Source: Rickettsiales bacterium (GTDB taxonomy: Bacteria > Pseudomonadota > Alphaproteobacteria > Rickettsiales > Deianiraeaceae). From it: a DNA stretch of 18,847 nucleotides. Both the position numbers and the translations under genes were made by a program. Below, piece by piece: positions 1-6,126 of the stretch. The stretch lies in contig CANDYN010000009.1 in the NCBI GenBank assembly GCA_947424985.1, forward strand, positions 1 through 18,847, in the 5' to 3' direction. A model generated the notes under the pieces. It ran no database searches and had not been told where the DNA came from. It saw nothing but the letters and a program-made list of their open reading frames with translations. The stretch's first letter is position 1. Each line of letters begins with the position of its first letter.

Positions 1-547
1 TATTTGTCATTTGTTTTGTATATGAAGAGCTAAGCCCAATTCCAAATATTACATTTCTAACGTGATATCCTTGGATTCCGGTTTCACCTTTTACCGACAC
101 TTTTATGATTTTTTCCGGTGTTTTGTTCGCAACTTCCTCTATATCAACACCACCTTCACGAGATGCGATAAACACTATAGATGCGCTTGCTCTGTCAAGT
201 ATTGCAGAAAGGTAAAATTCATGCTTAATATCACTTCCAGATTCAACATAAAGGCGTTTTACGACTCTTCCTTCTGGACCTGTTTGATGGGTTATAAGTG
301 TCATTCCAAGCATTCTTTCGGCCTCTTTTTTTACGTCATCGATCGTTTTTACAACTTTAACTCCACCAGCTTTTCCACGTCCACCCGCGTGTATTTGAGC
401 TTTTACGACAAATATTTTCGATCCTGATTCTTGTAATTTTTTTGCAGCTTCAACGGCTTCATCAGAAGAAAACGCAACATATCCACTTGACGCTGGAATT
501 CCATATTTTCTTAAAATATCTTTTGCCTGATGCTCATGTATATTCAT
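1..547 (-). CDS. sucC: Succinyl-CoA synthetase (ADP-forming) beta subunit, N-terminal part
   Basis: Partial gene; the 3' half lies beyond the window's left edge, leaving about 182 residues of a protein usually near 390. SucC is the ATP-grasp beta subunit of succinate-CoA ligase, acting with SucD in the TCA cycle to make ATP from succinyl-CoA. My translation from the ATG at 547 begins MNIHEHQAKDILRKYGIP, the family's hallmark opening. It continues with a nucleotide-binding stretch KAQIHAGGRGKAGGVK near residues 49-64, then HQTGPEGR and LDRASASIVFIASREGG. The frame stays open throughout the window. No clear Shine-Dalgarno motif precedes the start, and a weak upstream promoter is not convincing. 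It diverges from waaA. Confidence 0.97.
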   Translation of the reverse strand, partial: MNIHEHQAKDILRKYGIPASSGYVAFSSDEAVEAAKKLQESGSKIFVVKAQIHAGGRGKAGGVKVVKTIDDVKKEAERMLGMTLITHQTGPEGRVVKRLYVESGSDIKHEFYLSAILDRASASIVFIASREGGVDIEEVANKTPEKIIKVSVKGETGIQGYHVRNVIFGIGLSSSYTKQMTN

Positions 548-605
548 TTTTATTTGAAAAATATAAGGAAAGCTATATATCAAAAAAATAAAAATCAAGA
601 AAATA

Positions 606-633
606 TTGACAATAAAATTTATTTTCTTATTTT
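606..633 (+). promoter_or_regulatory. Candidate promoter for waaA
   Basis: A perfect -35 box TTGACA (606-611) is followed after 16 bases by TATTTT (628-633, 4 of 6 matches). It sits in the 107-base gap between divergent sucC and waaA. Transcription would begin near 640, giving a leader of about 15 bases before the TTG start. The -10 match is weak, so this is tentative. Confidence 0.4.
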
Positions 634-654
634 AGTATATATTTATATATCAAA

Positions 655-1902
655 TTGCTATTTATTTTGTATCAAATTTTATCGATATTATCATTTCCAT
701 TCTTGATTTTACATTTCTTTCTTAGAGTTCTGAGCGGCAAGGAAAATATATCATCTTTTTTTGATAGAATTGGTTTACAGACTGGGTTTAATGAAGGGAA
801 ATATATACATATACACGCAGCAAGTATTGGTGAAATTAAAAGCGGAATTAAAATGATAAGATCTATATTGGATCTTGGTTTTAATGTAAAAATTACCGTT
901 ATGACTAAAACGGCAAAATCTATTATAGACGAAATATTTACAAATGAAAAGAGCGTTAAAACTGCCTATATACCTTATGATTCTGCGATTTTTGTATTGA
1001 TATTTTTTTTGCTTAACAGGCCGGCAAAAATTATAATGATAGAATCAGATTTATGGCCGAATTTTATCTTTTTTGGTAAAGTTTTTTGTAAAAATATATA
1101 TTATGTTAATGCAAGAATATCCGATAAAAGCTATAAATCTTGGGTATTTTTGAAGGATAAACTTGGCTTTAATGTGTTATCACGATTTGACAAAGTTTTT
1201 TCTGCAGAAAATGGATTCGTTGAAAAATTGCAAAATTTTAATCATAATGTTTATTTTTTTGGCAATATAAAAAATGACTATATTCCGATAAAAACGAAGG
1301 ATATGATGAATTTTGAAATATTATATAAAAATATAGTAAAAAAACCTGTATTTTTTCTTGCAAATACACATGAAGGAGAGGAATCTGCTATTGTTTCTTC
1401 GGTCAAATCAATGATCAATAAAGATTTTGCGGTAATTATAGCTCCAAGACATATAAAGAGAGTTTCGGGTCTTGTAAATTATTTAAGATCAGTAGATCTA
1501 TCTCCCATTTTGGTATCGGAAATCCTAGATGGACAAAGGCAGTTAGATGAAAATGATATTTTAATTAATGATAAAATTGGCATTATGTCTAGTCTTTATG
1601 ATTTGGCATCGTTTGTTTTTACGGGGGGCAGTTTACTTGATGAAAAAATAGGAGGACATAGTCCGCTTGAGCCATTTTATCATAAAAAACCTGTTTTAAT
1701 GGGAACTTTGTCCGAAAATTCTAAAGAATCAGTTGCGAAATTGAAAAAGCTCGGATGTTTATTTCAGGTAAACATTAACGAAATAAGTGACATTGTGATT
1801 ATGTTGCTTTTGAATTACGACAAAATAGAATTGATTATAGAAAAAGAATTGACCAACAGAAAGTTTATTTCAGATACAATCATTAAGGAAATATTTGCGT
1901 AG
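655..1902 (+). CDS. waaA: 3-deoxy-D-manno-octulosonic acid (Kdo) transferase
   Basis: WaaA/KdtA moves Kdo from CMP-Kdo onto lipid A precursor at the inner membrane, joining lipid A to the lipopolysaccharide core. Visible family marks are an N-terminal hydrophobic anchor (residues 3-25), AASIGE at 55-60 whose Glu is the expected catalytic base, IESDLWPN at 129-136, GNIKND at 203-208, APRH at 263-266, and a GGSL...GGHSPLEP segment at 324-340 typical of its GT-B fold C-terminal domain. At 415 residues the length is normal. The start is a TTG: no ATG or GTG lies between it and the upstream in-frame stop at 613, and the resulting LYQILSILSFP opening fits the family. With lpxD and skp elsewhere in the window, it indicates that the cell makes LPS. 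No terminator is visible between it and convergent rpsT. Confidence 0.93.
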   Translation: MLFILYQILSILSFPFLILHFFLRVLSGKENISSFFDRIGLQTGFNEGKYIHIHAASIGEIKSGIKMIRSILDLGFNVKITVMTKTAKSIIDEIFTNEKSVKTAYIPYDSAIFVLIFFLLNRPAKIIMIESDLWPNFIFFGKVFCKNIYYVNARISDKSYKSWVFLKDKLGFNVLSRFDKVFSAENGFVEKLQNFNHNVYFFGNIKNDYIPIKTKDMMNFEILYKNIVKKPVFFLANTHEGEESAIVSSVKSMINKDFAVIIAPRHIKRVSGLVNYLRSVDLSPILVSEILDGQRQLDENDILINDKIGIMSSLYDLASFVFTGGSLLDEKIGGHSPLEPFYHKKPVLMGTLSENSKESVAKLKKLGCLFQVNINEISDIVIMLLLNYDKIELIIEKELTNRKFISDTIIKEIFA

Positions 1903-1964
1903 CATTGATATCCGTAAGCTATAAAGCGTAATCTGTAGAATTATATGAAAGGAATCAACTCGAG

Positions 1965-2267
1965 CTATTTTGCTACAGGTATTTGAAATTCGCAAAGTTT
2001 TCTGATTCTCATAACGATTTTACTTTCGATTCTTCTTGCGCGAAGCTTATCAAAACCATTTTTTCTTGAAAGAGAATGAACTTTCCCAATGAAAGAAGAT
2101 ATTGCACTTATTACCAAATTTGGATCAATGCCAGGTTTTGACATTTCTGATATAACATTCAATATTTTCTTAATATTTGTTTTGATCTGAGTTTTTCTTG
2201 GTTTATTAATCGCAGCTTTTCTTGTACTTTTTCTAAGATTTTTCCACGCTGTTTTCGTATTTGGCAT
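1965..2267 (-). CDS. rpsT: 30S ribosomal protein bS20
   Basis: bS20 is a small, basic, all-helical protein that binds 16S rRNA in the small subunit body. The 100-residue product begins MPNTKTAWKNLRKSTRKA, matching the usual MANxKSAxKRxRxxxKR opening. It has the basic helix INKPRKTQIKTNIKK and a C-terminal LSRKNGFDKLRARRIESKI that replaces the usual IHKNKAARKKSRL. It is somewhat divergent and a little longer than the common 87-88 residues, as in fast-evolving AT-rich genomes. It is the last gene of a minus-strand block and has its own good promoter overlapping the end of the ftsB-like gene, so it can be expressed independently. Confidence 0.9.
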   Translation of the reverse strand: MPNTKTAWKNLRKSTRKAAINKPRKTQIKTNIKKILNVISEMSKPGIDPNLVISAISSFIGKVHSLSRKNGFDKLRARRIESKIVMRIRKLCEFQIPVAK

Positions 2268-2293
2268 TTTAAAACATAAAAACTATTTCGAGT

Positions 2294-2321
2294 CTTATAA
2301 ACCATAATAAATAAAAGTCAA
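2294..2321 (-). promoter_or_regulatory. Promoter for rpsT
   Basis: Reading the minus strand, TTGACT (2321-2316) is followed by a 16-base spacer and TATAAG (2299-2294), 5 of 6 matches at each box. Predicted initiation is near 2287, leaving about 20 bases before the rpsT ATG. The -35 box overlaps the stop codon of the gene upstream. Confidence 0.6.
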
Positions 2322-2623
2322 TTAATTATTATAATTTTTTCATTTTTTTCTCTATAGTCGTAATTTTTTTTTACAAATTCGTCCAAAACATCGTCCCCCT
2401 GTGAGTTATTTATATTTGATAAAGTTAAAAGATCAATTTTTTCATCTATCTCTTTGTTATTTTTTTTATAGATTTCCTCTCTTTGTATATATTCTTTTTT
2501 GAGCTGAAAATATTTTATAAAACCGTTCTGACTTGCAATGCTTTGATATAAAAGGTATACATTAAATATTACAATCCAACTTATGATATGAAAAACGTAC
2601 AATTTTTTTCTATGTATTTTCAT
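2318..2623 (-). CDS. FtsB/DivIC-like septum formation initiator family protein
   Basis: This is a 101-residue bitopic membrane protein: a short basic N-terminus (MKIHRKKLY), one membrane span (about residues 9-27, VFHIISWIVIFNVYLLYQ), a polar coiled-coil-prone stretch rich in Lys and Glu (about 40-66), then DDVLDEFVKKNYDYREKNE. That tail corresponds to the FtsB ending in which an acidic LxE motif is followed by an aromatic 'gY..pgE' element. FtsB works with FtsL and FtsQ in the divisome. I chose the ATG at 2623, 7 bases after the virB2 stop, with a GGTGGA-type ribosome site upstream. TTG (2641) and GTG (2638) starts would overlap virB2. A conserved FtsB motif that is recognisable rather than strong makes this a moderate call; it could be another small coiled-coil membrane protein. 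Confidence 0.6.
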   Translation of the reverse strand: MKIHRKKLYVFHIISWIVIFNVYLLYQSIASQNGFIKYFQLKKEYIQREEIYKKNNKEIDEKIDLLTLSNINNSQGDDVLDEFVKKNYDYREKNEKIIIIN

Positions 2624-2630
2624 CGTATCT

Positions 2631-3023
2631 CTATCCACCAAACATTTGACTGCATGCAGCTGCAGCTAGCTCCTGTGGCTTGTATTCGTTTGATGCGTAA
2701 AACGTTCTGTCGCCAACGTTTCCAGCTACATTTGTAATTTTTGCAGAAACCATCATCATAGCAATTTCTCCGGGAACGAAAAAAATAGCAAGACCTGCAC
2801 AAATTGTAACAGTTTTTTGCCAAGTTATTGCGCCCGAGAAGCACAAAAAAGAAGTACCCATGACCACTAAAATTCCAATTCCACGACCAATTCTACCAGT
2901 TACAATTATCATGATATCGCAGATAACACCTGCTGCTCCGCTATTTGTGGGTGACGCATTTGCGTATTCACAGGTCAAGATTAAAAGAGCTATTATTGCT
3001 GACATTTTAAATATTTTTTTCAC
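2631..3023 (-). CDS. virB2: TrbC/VirB2-family type IV secretion pilin
   Basis: VirB2 is the major pilus subunit of type IV secretion systems, inserted into the inner membrane and extruded as a pilus. The 130-residue product has a signal peptide (basic MKKIFKM, a hydrophobic core, then ANA|SPT, cleavage likely after residue 23). A first membrane helix at about 33-62 contains the expected GRIGRGIG turn, the short loop GAITWQK carries the conserved Trp (68), and a second helix spans about 70-93. A 35-residue polar tail with two Ala-rich segments and a Cys (124) follows, longer than in many VirB2 proteins. Other virB genes are not adjacent; the neighbours are ftsB-like and rpsT on one side and a divergent prohead protease on the other. 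Such isolated T4SS genes are typical of Rickettsiales-like genomes. Confidence 0.8.
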   Translation of the reverse strand: MKKIFKMSAIIALLILTCEYANASPTNSGAAGVICDIMIIVTGRIGRGIGILVVMGTSFLCFSGAITWQKTVTICAGLAIFFVPGEIAMMMVSAKITNVAGNVGDRTFYASNEYKPQELAAAACSQMFGG

Positions 3024-3046
3024 TTTTTATGTACAAACACAAAAAC

Positions 3047-3074
3047 ATTATTAAATATTTTTACTAAAAGTCAA
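3047..3074 (-). promoter_or_regulatory. Promoter for virB2-ftsB block
   Basis: On the minus strand TTGACT (3074-3069), a 16-base spacer and AATAAT (3052-3047) give 5 of 6 matches at both boxes. Initiation is expected near 3040, about 17 bases upstream of the virB2 ATG. It has the same -35 variant and the same spacing as the rpsT promoter. Confidence 0.5.
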
Positions 3075-3079
3075 GTTTT

Positions 3080-3107
3080 TTGCTTCCAGAAAATTTTTTT
3101 ATATATT
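3080..3107 (+). promoter_or_regulatory. Candidate promoter for the prohead protease gene
   Basis: TTGCTT (3080-3085), 16 bases, TATATT (3102-3107) on plus, pointing to a start near 3114 and a leader of about 20 bases. It is back to back with the virB2 promoter. The AT-rich setting makes chance matches easy, so confidence is low. Confidence 0.3.
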
Positions 3108-3133
3108 TTGCATCTTAAATTCTTTATTTTTTT

Positions 3134-3595
3134 ATGATAATTATTGGTTATGCTAGCGTTTTTGGAATCAAAGATAGAGATGGAGATGTAATTTTACCCC
3201 AAGCATTTAATTGGAAGTTTGGAGGAAAAATTCCACTTTTATTGCAACATGATAATAAGCAAGTATTTGGTGAAGTTGTTTCTATCAAAGTTGATGCGTA
3301 TGGACTTTTAGTTAAGGCAAGACTACTTGGTATTTCAGATAAAGGATTGCAAAATCTTGCATCGAAGCTTTTCAATGGACTTTCAAATCTTAGTATAGGA
3401 TATATAACAAGACAAAGCTATTATGACAAAGAAACTAAGACAAGATATATAGAAAAATTAGACTTAATTGAGGTAAGTATAGTCTATATTGGTTCAAATC
3501 AAAACGCAAAAATATCGCGAGTGATACATAAATTAAGCAATTTTGACAAACTTTTCGTTGAATATGCAAACGAGCTCAGATCCGAAACGAAGTGA
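3134..3595 (+). CDS. HK97-type prohead protease, standing alone
   Basis: The protein is 153 residues and matches the phage prohead protease family (peptidase U35), which trims the scaffold and capsid proteins during head assembly of tailed phages and gene transfer agents. Motifs in order: GYASVFGIKDRDGDVILPQAF (the family opening, residues 5-25), LLLQHD at 35-40 with the likely catalytic His39, GLLVKARL at 57-64, LSNLSIGY at 83-90 with the likely catalytic Ser (87), and LDLIEVSIVYIGSNQNA at 109-125. All core elements are intact. No portal, capsid or terminase gene is nearby, unlike a phage or the Rhodobacter GTA cluster. Its last 63 bases overlap the end of the opposite-strand virB9. No clear ribosome site is seen. 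It could be a dispersed GTA gene, as in Rickettsiales, or a relic under constraint. Confidence 0.88.
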   Translation: MIIIGYASVFGIKDRDGDVILPQAFNWKFGGKIPLLLQHDNKQVFGEVVSIKVDAYGLLVKARLLGISDKGLQNLASKLFNGLSNLSIGYITRQSYYDKETKTRYIEKLDLIEVSIVYIGSNQNAKISRVIHKLSNFDKLFVEYANELRSETK

Positions 3596-4489
3596 AAATT
3601 GATATTCTGTTGTATCAAGTACAACGTACCCATCTTTTAATGTATAACGCAATAAATGTTCACTTCCATCTGGATCAACGGCGTAAATTAGCGGTATTTT
3701 ATCATTTTTATTTGCAAATAACAAATATGTCATTTTCCCATCGTCGAAAACTTTTACCGGTTTAGCGTTTACACCGCCGCCGGCGAAGGAATATTGAAAA
3801 TTTAGATTTGACACATTTGCAAATTTTCTTTTATCGGATGGAAGGCCAATTTCAGAATTAAGCTTTCCCTTGTATTTACTTAAAATTGGTCCGTCAACTG
3901 CAATATCCGGATAGTAAAAAGATAATCTATAGAAAAAATCATCATCCTCAAAATCTTCTGTATGAGTTGATATTATATCAAAATAATACGTTCTTTCTTT
4001 GTTTGTTGTAACTATCATATTTGTTTGAAGTCCTGGATCCATTGGTTTCATGTAAAGTGTGTTGCCAACTAACTTTATGGTCCATCCGCGCGAATCTCCA
4101 AAGGTTTGTAAGATTGGCGATTCGCCATTTGGAAATACGATTTGTGAGTTATATCCAACCTTAAATTTTAATTTATATACGTCATTTGGGCTGTAAATCA
4201 GGGTTCTCATTCTTCTATCAATTGGCACAGGGAGCATTTGATCATAGCTTCCCTTGATATTGACTTCCTTACCCTTTGAGGTTTCTCCGTAAATTCCAGT
4301 TGTTTGTACATTTTTTTCGCTTATCATCATTTCTTTTTGCGGTGGTGGAGTTTGTATTGGAAGTTGCATTGCATTGTCAATTTCGGCTTTTGTTACATTT
4401 GCAATTACGCTGGTATCGAGCGTTGCGGCATTTGCCGTAACTTGAAAAAACACCAATAATAATGTAAATTTTAAAAAATTATGAAACAT
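3533..4489 (-). CDS. virB9: VirB9/TrbG/CagX-family type IV secretion protein
   Basis: VirB9 forms the outer ring of the T4SS core complex with VirB7 and VirB10, spanning the periplasm. The 318-residue product has a signal peptide (residues 1-21, hydrophobic core and ANA|A). A low-complexity linker rich in Pro and Gln follows to about 85. The N-terminal domain opens with IDRRMRTLIYSPNDVYKLKFK (90-110), then QIVFPNGESP, GWTIKLVGNTLYMKP (135-149), TNMIVTTNKERTYYFDI (156-172) and FYYPD. The C-terminal beta domain has VFDDGKMTYLLFANKNDKIPLIY (247-269) and LRFGSELVCIF near the end. It is longer than many VirB9 proteins because of the 65-residue linker. virB7, virB8 and virB10 are absent from the window. 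A minus-strand TATAAT lies just upstream. Confidence 0.88.
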   Translation of the reverse strand: MFHNFLKFTLLLVFFQVTANAATLDTSVIANVTKAEIDNAMQLPIQTPPPQKEMMISEKNVQTTGIYGETSKGKEVNIKGSYDQMLPVPIDRRMRTLIYSPNDVYKLKFKVGYNSQIVFPNGESPILQTFGDSRGWTIKLVGNTLYMKPMDPGLQTNMIVTTNKERTYYFDIISTHTEDFEDDDFFYRLSFYYPDIAVDGPILSKYKGKLNSEIGLPSDKRKFANVSNLNFQYSFAGGGVNAKPVKVFDDGKMTYLLFANKNDKIPLIYAVDPDGSEHLLRYTLKDGYVVLDTTEYQFSLRFGSELVCIFNEKFVKIA

Positions 4490-4500
4490 TTTTGTTGATT

Positions 4501-4527
4501 ATTATATAATAACAGGTAAAACATCAA
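4501..4527 (-). promoter_or_regulatory. Candidate promoter for virB9
   Basis: On minus, TTGATG (4527-4522) lies 15 bases before a perfect TATAAT (4506-4501). The spacer is short and the expected start, near 4494, leaves a leader of only about 5 bases before the virB9 ATG, so the mRNA might be nearly leaderless or the true promoter may differ. Confidence 0.3.
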
Positions 4528-4546
4528 TATATGTCTTTGATAGAAT

Positions 4547-5491
4547 ATGAAAAAATTATTTGCAATATCTTTATGTATTTTATTTACAACCTCGTGCATT
4601 TCAAGATCGAAATATCCAGATTGGTACTTAAATCCACCGCAAAATAATTCTCAATTTTTATATGGAGCAGGGGAGGGATTTGATAAAGACGAAGCAAACT
4701 ATGCAGCTCTTTCGGATGCGGCATCAAGATTAAGAATTAGTGTAGCATCAAAGACGGAAAGTGCGTTTGATTCTGATTCACTTGGGGCGTCGTCATCATT
4801 TGCCAAGAAAATTAAAGCTGAGTCGGCTAAAATAAACTTTAGTAACTATAGCATTGAAAAAAATGTTCAAAATTCAGGAACTAAATCATATTTATCTCTT
4901 GTGAAGATAGATGCTCAAAAATTCATTAATTCATATAAGGCTGAAATTGTAAAAAATTTGCAAGATATCGCAAGATATTCGAGTGTTTCCGGTGGATTGC
5001 TTGCAAAAAGGCAGGGTCTTTTGAAGGCGGCTGAATCAGCTTTATTGGTTGAAAACAAGTCAAGTATTATTAAAACAATTGATGATTCTTACGTTAGTTC
5101 CTCAAATTTTGTAACGTCAAATATATTGGATTCTTTGAAAGATGTTAATTCTAGGTTGGCAATTGCAATAGAGTCGAATGATTATTTTCTAAAATCTGAG
5201 ATACAAGAGGCTTTATCGCAGGAAGAAATTTCTGTTAAATATCCATCTAACGCGAAAATTGTAATCAGTGCGAACTGGACTCAATCCGACATTGTGGGCG
5301 GTAAATTTGTAAAATTGATGTCTACAATTTCAGCGATAGACTCAGATGGAAAGCAAATTTTCTCTAAAAATGTGACATCAACCGGAAGTTCAGTCGTTAA
5401 TTTTGAGCTTGCAAAAAAATCTGCAGCGACAAATTTACAAAAACAAATCAAAAGCTCGAGCGGCTTGCTTAACTTTTTGTCACAAAAGTAA
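4547..5491 (+). CDS. LPP20-family lipoprotein
   Basis: A 314-residue envelope lipoprotein. The start MKKLFAISLCILFTTSC gives a lipoprotein signal with the acylated Cys at 17, though the residue at -3 is Thr rather than the common Leu or Ala pattern. PDWYLNPPQNNSQFLYGAGEG (24-44) and the following DEANYAALSDAASRLRISV are characteristic of the LPP20/FlgP-like family of outer-membrane lipoproteins. The N-terminal LPP20 domain runs to about 130; the C-terminal half (about 215-300) contains a second beta-rich segment of TolB-N-like character, which I cannot name confidently. It diverges from virB9 and precedes rpmB. The biochemical role of the family outside flagella is poorly known. Confidence 0.75.
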   Translation: MKKLFAISLCILFTTSCISRSKYPDWYLNPPQNNSQFLYGAGEGFDKDEANYAALSDAASRLRISVASKTESAFDSDSLGASSSFAKKIKAESAKINFSNYSIEKNVQNSGTKSYLSLVKIDAQKFINSYKAEIVKNLQDIARYSSVSGGLLAKRQGLLKAAESALLVENKSSIIKTIDDSYVSSSNFVTSNILDSLKDVNSRLAIAIESNDYFLKSEIQEALSQEEISVKYPSNAKIVISANWTQSDIVGGKFVKLMSTISAIDSDGKQIFSKNVTSTGSSVVNFELAKKSAATNLQKQIKSSSGLLNFLSQK

Positions 5492-5555
5492 TTTTAAAAA
5501 AAGCTTGACTTTTATTAAATGATGCACAAGATACAATCACATATATGATAAAAAT

Positions 5556-5897
5556 ATGCCAGTTACATGTCAGGTAAGTCAAAGTAGATCGATAAAAGGA
5601 CATAATGTATCGAAGTCCAACAGAAGGACAAAGAAAATATTTCACGTGAATGTAAAACCTATAAAATTCTTTTCCGCAATACTTGGACAGGACGTAATAT
5701 TAAAGGTTACAAACAGGGGTATGAGAACTGTAATTAAGCATGGTGGATTGGATTGCTATATTTTAAATTCAAAGCCATCAAAGATTTCTGATGTACTAAA
5801 GCCAGTTAAGAAGAGATTGAAGGGTGCAATTATAAAAAAAGGTCTTGTGGGTAAAACGCCTGAAGAGATTCAGATTCAATATACCGCTAGTAAGTAG
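5556..5897 (+). CDS. rpmB: 50S ribosomal protein bL28
   Basis: bL28 is a small basic protein of the large ribosomal subunit. The 113-residue product carries the family's CQVSQSRSIKGHNVSKSNRRTKKIFHVN (5-32), equivalent to the usual 'C..tGK....GNnvSHS.rkTkR.f.pN'. RGMRTVIKHGGLDCYI (54-69) matches the conserved 'GlrtIdk.GGld.fl'. The first turn has diverged (QSRSIKGH where GK.p..GN is usual), and the tail is longer than the roughly 97 residues common in alphaproteobacteria. A TTGACT at 5505-5510 with TACAAT at 5532-5537 is the best promoter candidate, but its 21-base spacer is too long to trust. The stop is TAG; the same frame stays open for another 28 codons. Confidence 0.92.
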   Translation: MPVTCQVSQSRSIKGHNVSKSNRRTKKIFHVNVKPIKFFSAILGQDVILKVTNRGMRTVIKHGGLDCYILNSKPSKISDVLKPVKKRLKGAIIKKGLVGKTPEEIQIQYTASK

Positions 5898-6012
5898 ATA
5901 TTTGAGTGGTGGCGATACGTGATTGGTGCTATTGCATATTATTGTCTATCGGCTTTGAGGGTTTACGTAAATGAGTTTGCATTGTAAGCTATATTCATAG
6001 TGATGGAGTGGC

Positions 6013-6030
6013 TATTTCTTTAAAGAAATA
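6013..6030. repeat. Perfect 18-base palindrome, possible operator
   Basis: TATTTCTTTAAAGAAATA reads identically on both strands. It ends 33 bases before the -35 box of the downstream promoter, a position typical of dimeric activator sites. It has no loop and no following T-run, so a terminator is unlikely. Palindromes this long are less expected by chance, though AT richness raises the odds. Confidence 0.5.
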
Positions 6031-6058
6031 TTGATAGAAAAGAATATTGATGGAAAAT
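6027..6058. repeat. Tandem 16-base direct repeat next to the -35 box
   Basis: Two adjacent copies, AATATTGATAGAAAAG (6027-6042) and AATATTGATGGAAAAT (6043-6058), agree at 14 of 16 positions. The second copy ends 5 bases before the -35 box at 6064. The first overlaps the last 4 bases of the palindrome. A repeat placed directly upstream of -35 resembles sites for response-regulator activators that bind direct repeats. Confidence 0.55.
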
Positions 6059-6063
6059 TTTAC

Positions 6064-6091
6064 TTGACAACTAAAAGATATATTTTATACT
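6064..6091 (+). promoter_or_regulatory. Promoter for the 749-residue protein
   Basis: A consensus TTGACA (6064-6069) lies 16 bases before TATACT (6086-6091, 5 of 6). Initiation is expected near 6098, giving a leader of about 29 bases. This is the best vegetative-type promoter in the window, together with the one at 18012-18040. Confidence 0.7.
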
Positions 6092-6109
6092 AGATTGTAG
6101 TTTATCTGC

Positions 6110-6116
6110 GAGGTAA
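6110..6116 (+). promoter_or_regulatory. Strong Shine-Dalgarno site
   Basis: GAGGTAA at 6110-6116 lies 10 bases before the ATG at 6127. Most genes in this window lack any clear purine-rich site, so this one stands out and supports both the start choice and substantial translation. Confidence 0.6.
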
Positions 6117-6126
6117 TAGTTATATT

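Larger units (their letters stand above)
5898..6126 (+). promoter_or_regulatory. Upstream control region of the 749-residue protein
   Basis: This 229-base spacer is the longest non-coding stretch in the window. No tRNA cloverleaf, intrinsic terminator or convincing small gene is seen. It contains, in order, a 10-base palindrome TTTACGTAAA (5962-5971), an 18-base perfect palindrome (6013-6030), a tandem 16-base repeat (6027-6058), a near-consensus promoter (6064-6091) and a strong ribosome site. The clustering just before one promoter suggests transcription control; nothing tells which protein would bind. Confidence 0.55.

Noticed and set aside
62..427. 121-codon plus-strand frame at the left end
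   Set aside because: It is antisense to the clear sucC frame and has no family likeness or codon pattern of its own.
5505..5537. TTGACT and TACAAT upstream of rpmB as a promoter
   Set aside because: The 21-base spacing is outside the normal range; a real promoter may use other bases.
5962..5971. Palindrome TTTACGTAAA downstream of rpmB
   Set aside because: Only 10 bases, no T-run, far from the promoter; easily due to chance in AT-rich DNA.
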